Positions 54,576 through 64,000 of a stretch of DNA of 64,000 nt are shown here, in pieces. Origin of the DNA: Isoetes taiwanensis (taxonomy: Eukaryota; Streptophyta; Lycopodiopsida; Isoetales; Isoetaceae); assembly GCA_021234155.1 (NCBI GenBank), contig JAJEKV010000002.1, forward strand, positions 34,516,128 to 34,580,127. Reading direction: 5' to 3'. Under the pieces are notes generated by a model. It searched no databases and had not been told where the DNA came from. It saw only the letters and a list, made by a program, of their open reading frames with translations. A program made the translations under genes and the position numbers. Numbering within the stretch: position 1 is the first letter of the stretch; each line of letters starts with the position of its first letter.

Positions 54576-54920
54576 CTAATTCTTCCTCGATCTAATTCTT
54601 CGATGGCTTGGGACATCAGAGCTTCTGTCATGCATACTATCTACATCTGTGGGTGGTGTAGTTGGAGTGGATGGACGAGAGTAATCTCTGTCGGCAAAGC
54701 TAAAGTTAAACTCACTGCTTTCATTTTCTATCTTCCTACATTGGTCAGGCCCTACTTGTGATAACAGAAGATGCACATCTGACCAGTCTCCAGCAAAATA
54801 ATATAGTTCAGGTGCTAATATAGTGGTTCGCTTTGTGGCATATAGCGCAAACAAAATGGCTTGGACCTTGAGCTGCCGATTGAGCTCATGAAGCTTTGAG
54901 TTTTTGAAGCCGGATGTCAT
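54576..54920 (-). CDS. Unrecognised protein segment (114 codons)
   Basis: 'HELNRQLKVQAILFALYATK' followed by 'ESSEFNFSFADRDYSRPSTP' and 'TTPPTDVDSMHDRSSDVPSH': a structured start and a Ser/Pro/Thr-rich, disordered-looking end, as in many real plant proteins. I do not recognise the family. A further minus-strand frame (55322-54921) lies upstream and could be its 5' part, in a different frame or joined by an intron. Confidence 0.35.
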   Translation of the reverse strand: MTSGFKNSKLHELNRQLKVQAILFALYATKRTTILAPELYYFAGDWSDVHLLLSQVGPDQCRKIENESSEFNFSFADRDYSRPSTPTTPPTDVDSMHDRSSDVPSHRRIRSRKN

Positions 54921-55322
54921 TCATAGCCATTGCTTCTGTGGTAAGCTTCGTTTGTTGTTTATGGGTCCAATAGCTGCATCTTTTTCCTTGTGTTGACGGC
55001 TGTTTACAGGTACCGGTTGCTTGGCATAAGATGATGCAGAGCGCTGCTTTTGGTGGAAAACAATGTGTGAGAAAACATCCCGACAGAGATCGGCGTTTGC
55101 AGCGATTTTGGAGCAGAAACAAGTCCGGCGAAGATGCAGAGCTCGGTTCCAATATGCCAGGCACATTCTGGCAGGTTCAGCTTTTGCTTTTTTGTTCTTG
55201 TTTTTTCCTTGCGAAGGAGCCAGAGCTCCGGCTCCAGGCCCTGCCTCTGCTCCACAGCTCTGCTTAAGCTGCTGGAATGATGCATGTCGATCCTTTTGTG
55301 GTGGGGCAGATCTTCTTAACAT
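54921..55322 (-). CDS. Unrecognised basic frame (133 codons)
   Basis: GC-richer than its surroundings, rich in Lys, Arg, Cys and Ser ('GKNKNKKAKAEPARMCLAYW'), overlapped by other open frames on both strands. No domain recognised. Listed because it adjoins 54576-54920 on the same strand; it may be non-coding. Confidence 0.2.
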   Translation of the reverse strand: MLRRSAPPQKDRHASFQQLKQSCGAEAGPGAGALAPSQGKNKNKKAKAEPARMCLAYWNRALHLRRTCFCSKIAANADLCRDVFSHIVFHQKQRSASSYAKQPVPVNSRQHKEKDAAIGPINNKRSLPQKQWL

Positions 55323-56731
55323 CTATAAGAGTTGAATTGTTTCATTGTATTCTAGTAGACTGCCATAGCTGCATTATCTCGAAGGCCGGAGCTCCAGAAC
55401 CACGAATATCTGAAGGCATCTATACAAAACTGTTGTCGTCTGCAACATTCTTCATTCTATTTCAACACACCTCAAACATAGGTCGTGCAGGCAGGGATTT
55501 TTCCTAGGAATATGTAAGATAATTTGCTAGATTGAAGGCATGGATAGAAAAAACCATAGCCTGTTGTTGATTACTGTGCATCTTCCATTATCTATTCAAT
55601 GGCAATTTTGAATCTGAACACTCCACTCAAGCTGAAAACATATATCGTTTGTTCAGAAATTCCTCCTGGTATTTCTTTAGCAACAGACAGTCCGTTGGTT
55701 TGTTCTTGAAAACTCCCAAATATGGCACCTTTTTATGTATCTAGTGTATTCTAATTTGTCTACTCATGATAGGCTGTTGCAGTGTTACTTCTTTACATCC
55801 ATTGTACTAGCAATCAACCGTGGAGACTCTCTGGAATATCCGTTTAAAAACAAGAGAGAGGCATTGCAAACACACGAAATCTGGTAAGTGCAAATAATTG
55901 ATTGTCTATATGGGCACTAGCATTATGTATTATGGCGCTATTGATTCTTATCTACATGTCCTAGGCTCTCTTATATTGATACTGCCTACGCATTACTCTG
56001 GGATTAAATACCAAGGGTCTGTTTGTTTCTACATTTTGTATTGTATTTTTGGAAGAGAAGCAGCACTTGAACTAGAGGACAATGACATTGCAAGAACTTA
56101 TCCCAGGCATACAACTTGAACGATTTGCAGATCTTTGAAGATCAAACAAGCCATGTTTCACGGCTTCTAGTGCTGTTCAGTTTGATGAAGGGAAGTCGGA
56201 AAAACTTGTTCACAAGAGCTCCTTATTTAATAAGCAATTCTTGTTTCTCTCTTTAATGGATACCTTCTACAGTGACAATCGTGGTAGTATTTCAATTCTG
56301 CTTATAGAATTATTAGCTCTTGCAAATAATTTGTAGCTAGACAGCCAGATTCAAAAGCACATGGTGTCAAAAGCTTGAAGCATAGTGTTCAAAAAGGAAA
56401 ATGGCTATAACTTCGGATCTTTGATTCGATTCCTTTTGTGCACATGGATTGGATTGCATGCACAAATATTTTAGATATTGCAGTTACTCTTCATATCCAT
56501 TGTTCCAGAAGGCATCTCATTTATTGATGTATATCTTAAAACATTGTTGTTATATGACATTTATTGATGTATATCTTAAAATGTTGTTGTTATATGACAC
56601 TGAATAGGTTTGTTATCCATGTTCTGGCATCAACCACGGCACATATTAGATATTGCATATTAGATATTACATATTGCTACATGTTTTTACATATGTTTGC
56701 TTTTTTTTAGGGCCCGAAGGGCCCAAAATTT
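55323..56731. other. No gene seen
   Basis: 1.4 kb of AT-rich DNA. A 40-base passage (CATTTATTGATGTATATCTT then AAAA.TGTTGTTGTTATATGAC) is duplicated in tandem at about 56517-56600. Confidence 0.4.
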
Positions 56732-57201
56732 TTTTTAGTATAACAACCAACACATAACTACCATTAACATTAATTAACACAACCATTGGGTCCAACGCAT
56801 TTAAATTAAAATCCCCCTTAGACCCCCTTTCGCTTTGGGTGCATATTCACACGGGGTGACGTGAGGGGCGAGAGCCCCTATAATTATATTTTGCACGTAT
56901 AAAATCAACACCATATAGTATTTTGGTTCAAATCTTATAGTATTTTGTAAGTCTTGTTATACAGTATAGCAAATTTTGTACTTGCATACCCCACAAACGA
57001 GGAACTTTACGTACGGTGTAGATTAAGGATTAAGGGGTGAATATGCCTATCCAATGCTCTCAAGGTTCTGAGTCACCCCCGTGGTGAATATGCACCCAAA
57101 CCAAAGGGGGTCTAAGGGGGATTTTAATTTAAATGCGTTGGACCCAATGGTTGTGTTAATTAATGTTAATGGTAGTTATGTGTTGGTTGTTATACTAAAA
57201 A
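56732..57201. mobile_element. 470-bp foldback element
   Basis: Nearly perfect inverted repeats of about 130 bases: 56732-56865 against 57065-57201. They start TTTTTAGTATAACAACCAAC on both sides and run inward through CCATTGGGTCCAACGC and CCCTTAGACCCCCTTT to GTGCATATTCAC. The 200-base centre is non-coding. The arms are well preserved, so the copy is fairly young. No convincing target duplication is seen outside, because the left flank is T-rich. Confidence 0.88.
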
Positions 57202-60200
57202 GAGAGCCACTACAAAATCAAGACTAGGCACAAGGGCCACCAATCATTGCACGAGGATTCAAGATCACCCACAATACACGACTAGGGCTACCTCCAAGTA
57301 AGAACAGAGAAATGAAAGCAAGTGACCAAATAAGAACAGTCGAGGATTAAAGGCCGAACTATAAAAGGCCCAAAAGCACAAGAGGGTGGGGGGGTGGGAC
57401 AAGTGACCTAAGGGGACAGGCTCAGCAACGGCTGATAACGACAAAGGAGGGGGCACCAGACATAAATACTGTAGAGGGAACCTGTCAACTAGCCTCAAGA
57501 AGCGGATTTATCTGCTTATCTCAAAATGCAGATAAATCGTACTTAAAGGTTGCCCATAGTCCCTTCACTACCTCTATGTGAAGTGGAATACGACTTGTCC
57601 AATTAGGCTGGCGTAGTGTATTCAGAATAGCTTTTACTTTTCTTCTGCCTTCATTAACTTGAAGGCCTTCATCTTTTTAGTTGTTCTTGTATTCTCGAAT
57701 AGCAAATGTATAACAGTAAAGTAAGTTGCTTATGTCTTTCCATTGTTTTGCAGTTGTTGAAGATGGTTAACCACGTTGTGAATAAACTTCCACCACCTTT
57801 TGTTGTGTTGAGTTCTTCTAGTTCGGATCCAATCACGACATTTGAGCACTCTCTCAAGACAAATGTAGTTTGAATCAAATCTTGTTTGACCTGGATTCGT
57901 AAGTGTTAAAGCCTTCAAACACAATGATTTGTAGATGGCATAAACTCTTGTCTTTATGGTGATGGACTTCATTAGACGGCATACTCTTTTGAATGGGGTC
58001 TTTGACCAAGTATGCCGTGAGAACTATTCCATGAGCAACAGGTATAGACAATGGCATTGCCATTTAGCTCAAGAATCATTAGCGCCTTCACAAACAGCAG
58101 TGTCGAATCTCATAGCAGAAAGGCATGGATAAGGAAAAAAGAATTATGGAAAGATCAGCACAGGTAGATGAAACGACCAGTATGAAGAAAAAGTCTAGGA
58201 TTCCTGGAACCTAACGGTTCCCTATAAAAAGGAGCAAGAGTGCCTCTGTTTGGAGAAGGGATTGAACTTATGTATGGCTTGTGGTAGAGTACATTGCCTA
58301 CATTGTGACCGGTTGCATCATCCACAGGACATGAGGGATGATTCTGGATACAATATGAGGATCCTGGAAACAATGGAAGTTTTAGAGGACAAGAATGACA
58401 CAGTCCGACAAAGAGGTAGAGAAAGAGCACTAAAATGCTTTAATCTTCTTTAAATGATTGTGGATGTTCAGAATCGAAAAGATAGCAGCATTGCTACTAG
58501 TAGGTGATTATGCCAAGGTATGCGTGAATTGCTGTGAGAAAAAACCCTATTATATATCAGAGTGCTCCTCGCTAGAAGCACTAAAAAAATAAAAAGAAAT
58601 GGGGAACCCTCAACCAAGAAGGAGAAATCTGTGCTAAAATAATAGTAGGGTTCCCCCGGCCTGCCCCAACTGATTTGCTCCAATTGTATGCCCCACACTA
58701 GTCTGCTCTCCAACTGTATGTTCCAACTGGTCTCCTGCAACTATCTGCTTCAATGGTCTGCCCCAGCTAGTTGCTCCAACTAACTGCCTGAAAAAAACGT
58801 CTGCTCAAAGGTGGTTCGGCCATGACTCGATACTAATTTTTGTATAAAACTGCAAAATTTTGATATAATTATAGATCATTTTGGTGTGCTAAAATTCCAT
58901 AATTTGATGTATTAAGTATAGTCTAACATATCAACAGGTAGTTTATAATGTATGAATCATATCGGTTAGAGTGAAATACATAAATAGTTAGTTGATGCAT
59001 ATGGACAAATATAATATAGTCACAAAAATTGAGATGACATCTATCTTAACAGTAATACATGTATGTCTTAAACGAACTAACACGGAGAGAGAATTTTCAT
59101 AGGGAGAAATACAATAGGGCCATAGAATATAGAATACAGGGCTAATATTTGAAAGGCAACTGAATCGATAGTTTTTACTGGAAATACAACACAACTATGA
59201 AAAAAGGGATGCTCGTAGCTAGAATGCTGGCTGAAAACTATATTACAGGTATGAAAGGAAGGATTCGGGAGAAGGAGAAAAGGCAAACACATAAATGAAC
59301 AAACGGGTCGCCCCAAAAAATCAGACTTACTAACAGGAATATTGTACTTCGAAACGCAATACGTGGGGGAAAGAAGGAAGCCCACTAAGAGTTGACTTAA
59401 AGCCTTAGGTAACGATGTCTCCCGCATGGTTGTGAAGCCAAACAAAAAGTGGAGTACGGGGAAATTACAGAACAATTTAAGCCCATACGATGGCTACATA
59501 TCCAAGCGTTACCCAGCTGATAAACCTCTTGTATAAAGAGACTCGCAGATACTACACAAGTCCGATGATCTGCTCGGTCAACGGGGCGATAAGGTACTCT
59601 ACTCTATTCTCGTATACGAACACAGGTCCACATACGAGAAACATGACCATTCACATATGCCGACAGAACTTATTGATGTATGCAAACATGTGTTCACATA
59701 CGAGAAACATGATTGTTCGTGCTCGAGTACACTGGCTCTAAAAAACTCGCATACATGAATCCTATATTTTCATATATACAAACAAAAATTCCATCTACAA
59801 AGGCTTTTTTTTAGCACGCCAGCCCAACCAAGCCTACAACCTTTCTTGCAATTCTAGCCTATCCACGTAGCATCTCCACCTCATCAATGTCTGAACTGGC
59901 ATATATATTCACCATTAGATTTTCATTTATGCAGATCTAAGACCAGGGAAATTAGAAAAGAACCTAAAATTTCCACAGTGAGATACAGAAGGATGTCGCG
60001 AGAGCATGCGTGCCTCGTGCCTCACCAAGGAATCTTCTACTTCCGTTTATTCCAGTCTTATTTCCTTGTTTATAAGGTAATCGTTTGAGTTTCTTCCTGA
60101 TCATATTCTTCGCATCATCTTCTCCATAATCACCGATGTTCCGACCCTTGCTACTTGTCACCACGTCTGCAATCGCTGGAACATACAATCCAAGCATGAA

Positions 60201-61765
60201 AACGCACTTGTTTTTCCAAAGAACACCCCGGAAGAAGTTATTTTCCACATTCTCTCTTTTAATCTCAACAGAAGAAGCCTCTCAATCAGAAGTTACCAAG
60301 GCGAGGAGGAGCATTTATGCAAGGTTCAATCCTCCAGGTAAGATTTTGGCTTTAGTGAGCATTCATTGTCTTGTTGTCTCCTGCTTGGTTGTCACAGTCT
60401 TGAGTTTTTAGAGATGGGATCATCCATATTTGTTATGTTCTGAAATGCCAGAAGTTGGTGACCTGCCTCCAAACATGTATCTTGAATTATTTATGGTCTT
60501 AGTGGTGAAAGAGATTTAGATATTTTTTTGTGCTTGTCTCCATCTCATTTTTGACCATTTTTGTGCTTGTCTCCATCTCCATCTCCATCTCCATAGTGAA
60601 GGTTCCATGTCTGCTTTCCACATAGATTGTCCCAACCTTGAGCAGCTATTATTTCATATTATTCCGACTCCGAGTCCACTGTTAACATCAATTTCCAAAT
60701 TTGAGCCCCTTATTAAAGGCAGTATTTATGAAGGTTGTGCCAATAATAAATCTGGAAGATAATCATTTCAAAGAAATTGCAGATGGCACTGTTATGAACC
60801 CTCCGAACAAGTTGAATCTTTCATATCAGTTTATGATTCCCAACGCATAAGAGATTATTGAATTCCTTGTTTTGGTCAAAGTCTTTTACCATGGTGGATA
60901 CCTTTCAGGCCTATGTAAAACTAGTTTCGTCATTCAAACTTAATAGAGTTTTGCAAGCAACTCATTGGTATACAGTACAACAACCTCAAGTTAGCTTTTG
61001 TTCTCTCTTTGAAGTATCACAATAATGCAAATATCTAGAAGGGTACTTATTGGACATGAGAAAAAAAAGCCTTTACTAGAAGGCATATCTCTTTTATGTC
61101 GATGCTTAGAAGAAGACAACTTACTCATTTCAACTCCAAAAGAGGACCGAGTACCACTGAATTTCCCCAACCGTATTTCCCTGGAAGACATCTGAGAGTT
61201 TCATACTTGTTGGCAGCTACTATAATACTTAAGTTTGCTACCTAACTTTCTGATTGAGTCTGAATTGTTTAAAAGTGACATCTTTACGTGCTTTTGATTG
61301 TGCACAATGTTCTAAGGGTGTTGCCAAGTCTGTCGTTATGCAGATAACCAGAAATCATAACATTTCAAGAACTATTCTTAACTTAGTAGATCTGTCTAGT
61401 ACTATTTGCAGACAAATTTAAAGCAAGGTATGTTGTTTTAATATCTGCTTGTTTGATACACTTGCCATAGGTCACATTGTCAATCTATACATTTTTTCTA
61501 CAGAATGTTTAATGTTTATGGCTCAACAACTTGCAGCCAGATGTTACATTTTCATTATGCATGTGAAGGCAATTGTTACCAACTAGATGTGGAACTGTTC
61601 GAATAGACGATATTAGGTAGATCTAAGCAGGGGTTTCATCAAAGGGATTTTATCTCACTGATTAGTAGCAGGCCGTATATCCATATGAAATTTGTCAAGT
61701 CTTACAGTGCAGTATACTATTGCTATTTTCTCAGACTCCACCATACTTTATAGGATAGGCAGCTC
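57202..61765. other. No gene seen; minor repeats
   Basis: Short frames only. A word CACATACGAGAAACATGA occurs twice (about 59630 and 59694) and (CTCCAT)n occurs at about 60572-60596. A frame at 60136-60411 and its complement are both open and unrecognised. Confidence 0.4.
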
Positions 61766-61769
61766 ATAC

Positions 61770-62480
61770 TGTGACGTCCCCTACTCGTATACGGTGCACT
61801 CACCGTATACAAACAGGAGTTCATCCCCCATACCAGCTCCATACTGATACAGGGCCCTCCACATTCACTGCACCCGTAACGAGTCCCAGTGGGAAGAGTG
61901 AAGGGGTCAATTTACCCCGTCTCCCTCGGGGCCTACCTAGCTGCGGAAGCGTAAACATACATGTTAGTATACAACATAATCACATATCCACCTCGAAGAG
62001 TGGTGCACCAACATCTGCATAGACAATGATCAGCATCATACATAGGGGGTCCTACCCAAGGCTCAGACTCGAAGGGATGACTGACGGCTTGGGTCTCCAG
62101 AGTTCATTAATTCATTGGCAATGGATTGGGCTGGCATATGAACATGGCATCGGGTTGTCCACTCCATCCGCCCCTCCTGTGCACACTTTGCAGAGTAGGC
62201 TGAAAAGTGTCGGGACCTGACTGTAGCCCGCCGGATGCATAGCCAAAGGGGCTCCCAGTTCCGATGGGGCAGGAAAGGACATTAGGGCGGATTTGGGGTC
62301 TGAAAATGGCCCTTATCTTGGGTTAAAGATTTCCACGTCAGATTTGCCAGGACCAATCAGGTTTGCGCCTTTTTTACGAAAGTCAGTATTACTTGGTAGG
62401 TAGAAGGATGAGCGGGCTTACTTGGCATCCACATGGCGATTTTCATAGGGGATGCACGCGCTTTATTGCAACCATTTTAA
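61770..62480 (+). other. LTR-like segment beginning TGTGACGTCCCC (uncertain)
   Basis: TGTGACGTCCCC resembles the start of many plant Ty3-type LTRs (TGT-ACG-CCC pattern), and the following 600 bases are GC-richer and gene-free. No second copy, primer site or target duplication was found in the window, so a solo LTR or truncated element is only a possibility. A short stem CTCGTATACGGTG...CACCGTATAC lies right after the start. Confidence 0.25.
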
Positions 62481-62569
62481 TGGTCTGTATTTTTTGGGAG
62501 TCGCCACACCCAAAATAATGGTGACTTTGACCTCCTCTTTGTCAAGATCACCAACTCCCTTGTCAAATT

Positions 62570-62950
62570 TTGGCGCCAAACTTGTCTTGTCACTCCGGCC
62601 TCGTTGCATCCTCTCCGCCTTCACCTCCTCATCTACAATCCATGTCTCCTGTAATTTCTCGTGTTCTTGCCCCATTTACGAACTCCCAAGGTCAAGAAGT
62701 GGGAGGTTTTGTCTCAATAGGTTCGTGGGTGAGTATGCGCCATCAACGAGGGGTGAGCATAGAGTTAAGCGACAAAGGCGTCGACGCGATGCGGACACAT
62801 TGGATAGGTAGGATAAAAGAGTTCAAGTTGAATTCTAGCGGCCGGAAAGTGGAAAGTATAACAATACGACATGCATATACCCCCTTCCGATATGGCCAAA
62901 GAGCTAATCTCCACCAAAAACAACTTCCCAAAATTGCCCGCAAATGGTAA
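62570..62950 (+). CDS. Unrecognised frame, 126 codons
   Basis: Includes 'VSIGSWVSMRHQRGVSIELS', 'RTHWIGRIKEFKLNSSGRKV' and ends 'LHQKQLPKIARKW'. Together with the following frames at 63349-63642 and 63737-63946 on the same strand it may form one multi-exon gene, but no known domain is seen. Confidence 0.3.
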   Translation: MAPNLSCHSGLVASSPPSPPHLQSMSPVISRVLAPFTNSQGQEVGGFVSIGSWVSMRHQRGVSIELSDKGVDAMRTHWIGRIKEFKLNSSGRKVESITIRHAYTPFRYGQRANLHQKQLPKIARKW

Positions 62951-63348
62951 CCATCTTAATCGGATCACACGACGCCGGGCTAGTCATCGCCTACTTAACT
63001 AGCGTAGAGATAGTTTCGTCGTGTGATCTCCTTATCTTTTTCTTTTCATTTTCGTTGACACGTGTTTACAAACAAATTTATTGTGCAGGGTTTATGTTTA
63101 TATCGGACGTCGTGGATGTCATTCCGGCCGAAAAGTATTAGTAGTGTACTTGTCGTGTATCACATAGACATCGGAATTGTCCTTTTCAAGGTATGGATGC
63201 CGTGACCTTGCGGGTATAGGCATCTGGTTTTACTGGACATGATTATAACGTAAAGGTCGAAACCGAGCTTGAGGCCGGTTGAATTGCCCCCTTTAAGTGA
63301 ACTTTGTAAGCCACGCACTAATGAGAACAATGTAATTGCAATGAAGAC

Positions 63349-63946
63349 ATGCATGGTGACGAGGTGCAAGCGGGAATGTCTGAAAACGGAGGCGTGGGGA
63401 TGAGTTTCAAAATCTTCACACCGTTTGAGGTATTTGCTAACATATTCCAGATGGCGCAGGAAGTTCAAAAAGCTCCGAAGACATATACGTGCTTTCTTCC
63501 CCCTGCCGATTTTGTGGATGGCTTATTTTTGGTTCCGACCTGGGATGTTCGATTCCACGAATCATCCGGTCAACTAACAGAGGTCCGCGTAGTTAAGTCC
63601 TCCTTTAAGTTCAGATACTTTCTTCCAAAACAATATTTATAATGCTAATTGTCAACTAGAACGAAGGAAGCAGAAAAAGAGAGGCTGCACAACTTTTTGG
63701 GAGCCGTTTGAGGACCATAACAGACACTCCGATGCGGTGGATATTCGAGTATGGAGAGGGGAGGAAGTCATTTATACAGCCACCATGGAAAGCGAATGGC
63801 CATTATCAGAGCTAAGGCTAATGGAGACAGAGGAGATTGCTGACGACTTCCATTATTTTATTGATGGCATTAGGGTTGGTTACAGGCAAGAGGGAAATGT
63901 AAAGTTTAGTGAGTTCGCGATCAACAAGAAATTGTCTATCGCCTAG
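63349..63946 (+). CDS. Unrecognised two-segment gene near the right edge
   Basis: Segment one (63349-63642) reads 'FKIFTPFEVFANIFQMAQEV' and 'DGLFLVPTWDVRFHESSGQL'. Segment two (63737-63946) reads 'MDIRVWRGEEVIYTATMESE' and 'DFHYFIDGIRVGYRQEGNVK', ending at TAG. The alternating hydrophobic/charged pattern of segment two looks like beta-strand protein. They are separated by about 95 bases with stops. Function unknown. Confidence 0.35.
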
Positions 63947-64000
63947 CGCTTTGAATCTCGGTTTTTTATTTGTTTTTTTGTCCGATGTTTTTTAGGGTTC

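Noticed and set aside
58155-58453. Opposed open frames (91 and 67 codons) with several cysteines
   Set aside because: Both strands are open over the same bases, and the Cys pattern of the plus frame ('CMACGRVHCLHC') is too short to call a zinc finger.
59077-59475. 132-codon minus-strand frame
   Set aside because: Hydrophobic, Phe/Ser-rich composition without motif; overlaps repeats and other frames.
60136-60411. 91-codon plus-strand frame that resembles a transit peptide start
   Set aside because: Ser/Thr/Arg-rich N-terminus is suggestive, but the complementary strand is open as well and nothing downstream continues it.

Overview
The window is nuclear plant DNA, not bacterial. It has spliceosomal introns, plant-type transposon proteins (TNP2 with DUF4216/DUF4218, UBN2-type copia gag, hAT), plant U-box/ARM and U-box-kinase fragments, a plant cold-shock-domain protein, and very low gene density. 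The mixture of relic elements, including an HUH Rep-like relic and an unusual cysteine-rich DDE transposase, suggests a large genome such as a fern, other non-flowering plant or gymnosperm. The species cannot be read from the sequence, and no intact, clearly functional host gene is certain.

Layout. 0.5-1.3 kb: BTB/T1 (KCTD-like) gene on the minus strand with one frameshift. 2.3-6.1 kb: relic of a Rep-like HUH-endonuclease protein (minus), split by a complete non-autonomous LTR element (2808-5546) with a 5-bp target duplication. 7.2-8.8 kb: about 1.6 kb of almost pure pyrimidine satellite. 9.8-21.8 kb: a decayed Ty1/copia retrotransposon (gag, protease, integrase, RT, RNase H). Its RT-RNase H region is split by a 7.6-kb DNA transposon (13365-20994) with 25-bp terminal inverted repeats and a 6-bp target duplication. 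That transposon carries a DDE-type transposase on the plus strand and a second, multi-exon gene on the minus strand.

23.6-34.7 kb: CACTA/EnSpm territory. It holds a left end with TGACA-rich subterminal repeats, an almost complete TNP2-type transposase broken by one visible nonsense codon, a second CACTA-type gene and another block of subterminal repeats. Lying between are a 5'-truncated LINE with a pentanucleotide tail and two fragments of U-box ligase-like genes (kinase C-terminus and ARM repeats). 35 kb: LINE zinc-knuckle relic. 39.3-40.6 kb: long open hAT transposase exon. 42.4-42.7 kb: small proline/histidine-rich secreted-type protein.

45.6-57.2 kb: short elements. They are a 410-bp MITE with TA target duplication, a 2.17-kb Pack-MULE (46971-49138; long inverted repeats, 9-bp target duplication) carrying a cold-shock-domain gene with a premature stop, two more LINE 3' ends, and a 470-bp foldback element. 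57.2-64 kb is mostly anonymous, with a few unrecognised open segments near the right edge. The genes do not form a pathway. The window is best read as a nested record of insertions and gene-fragment capture.
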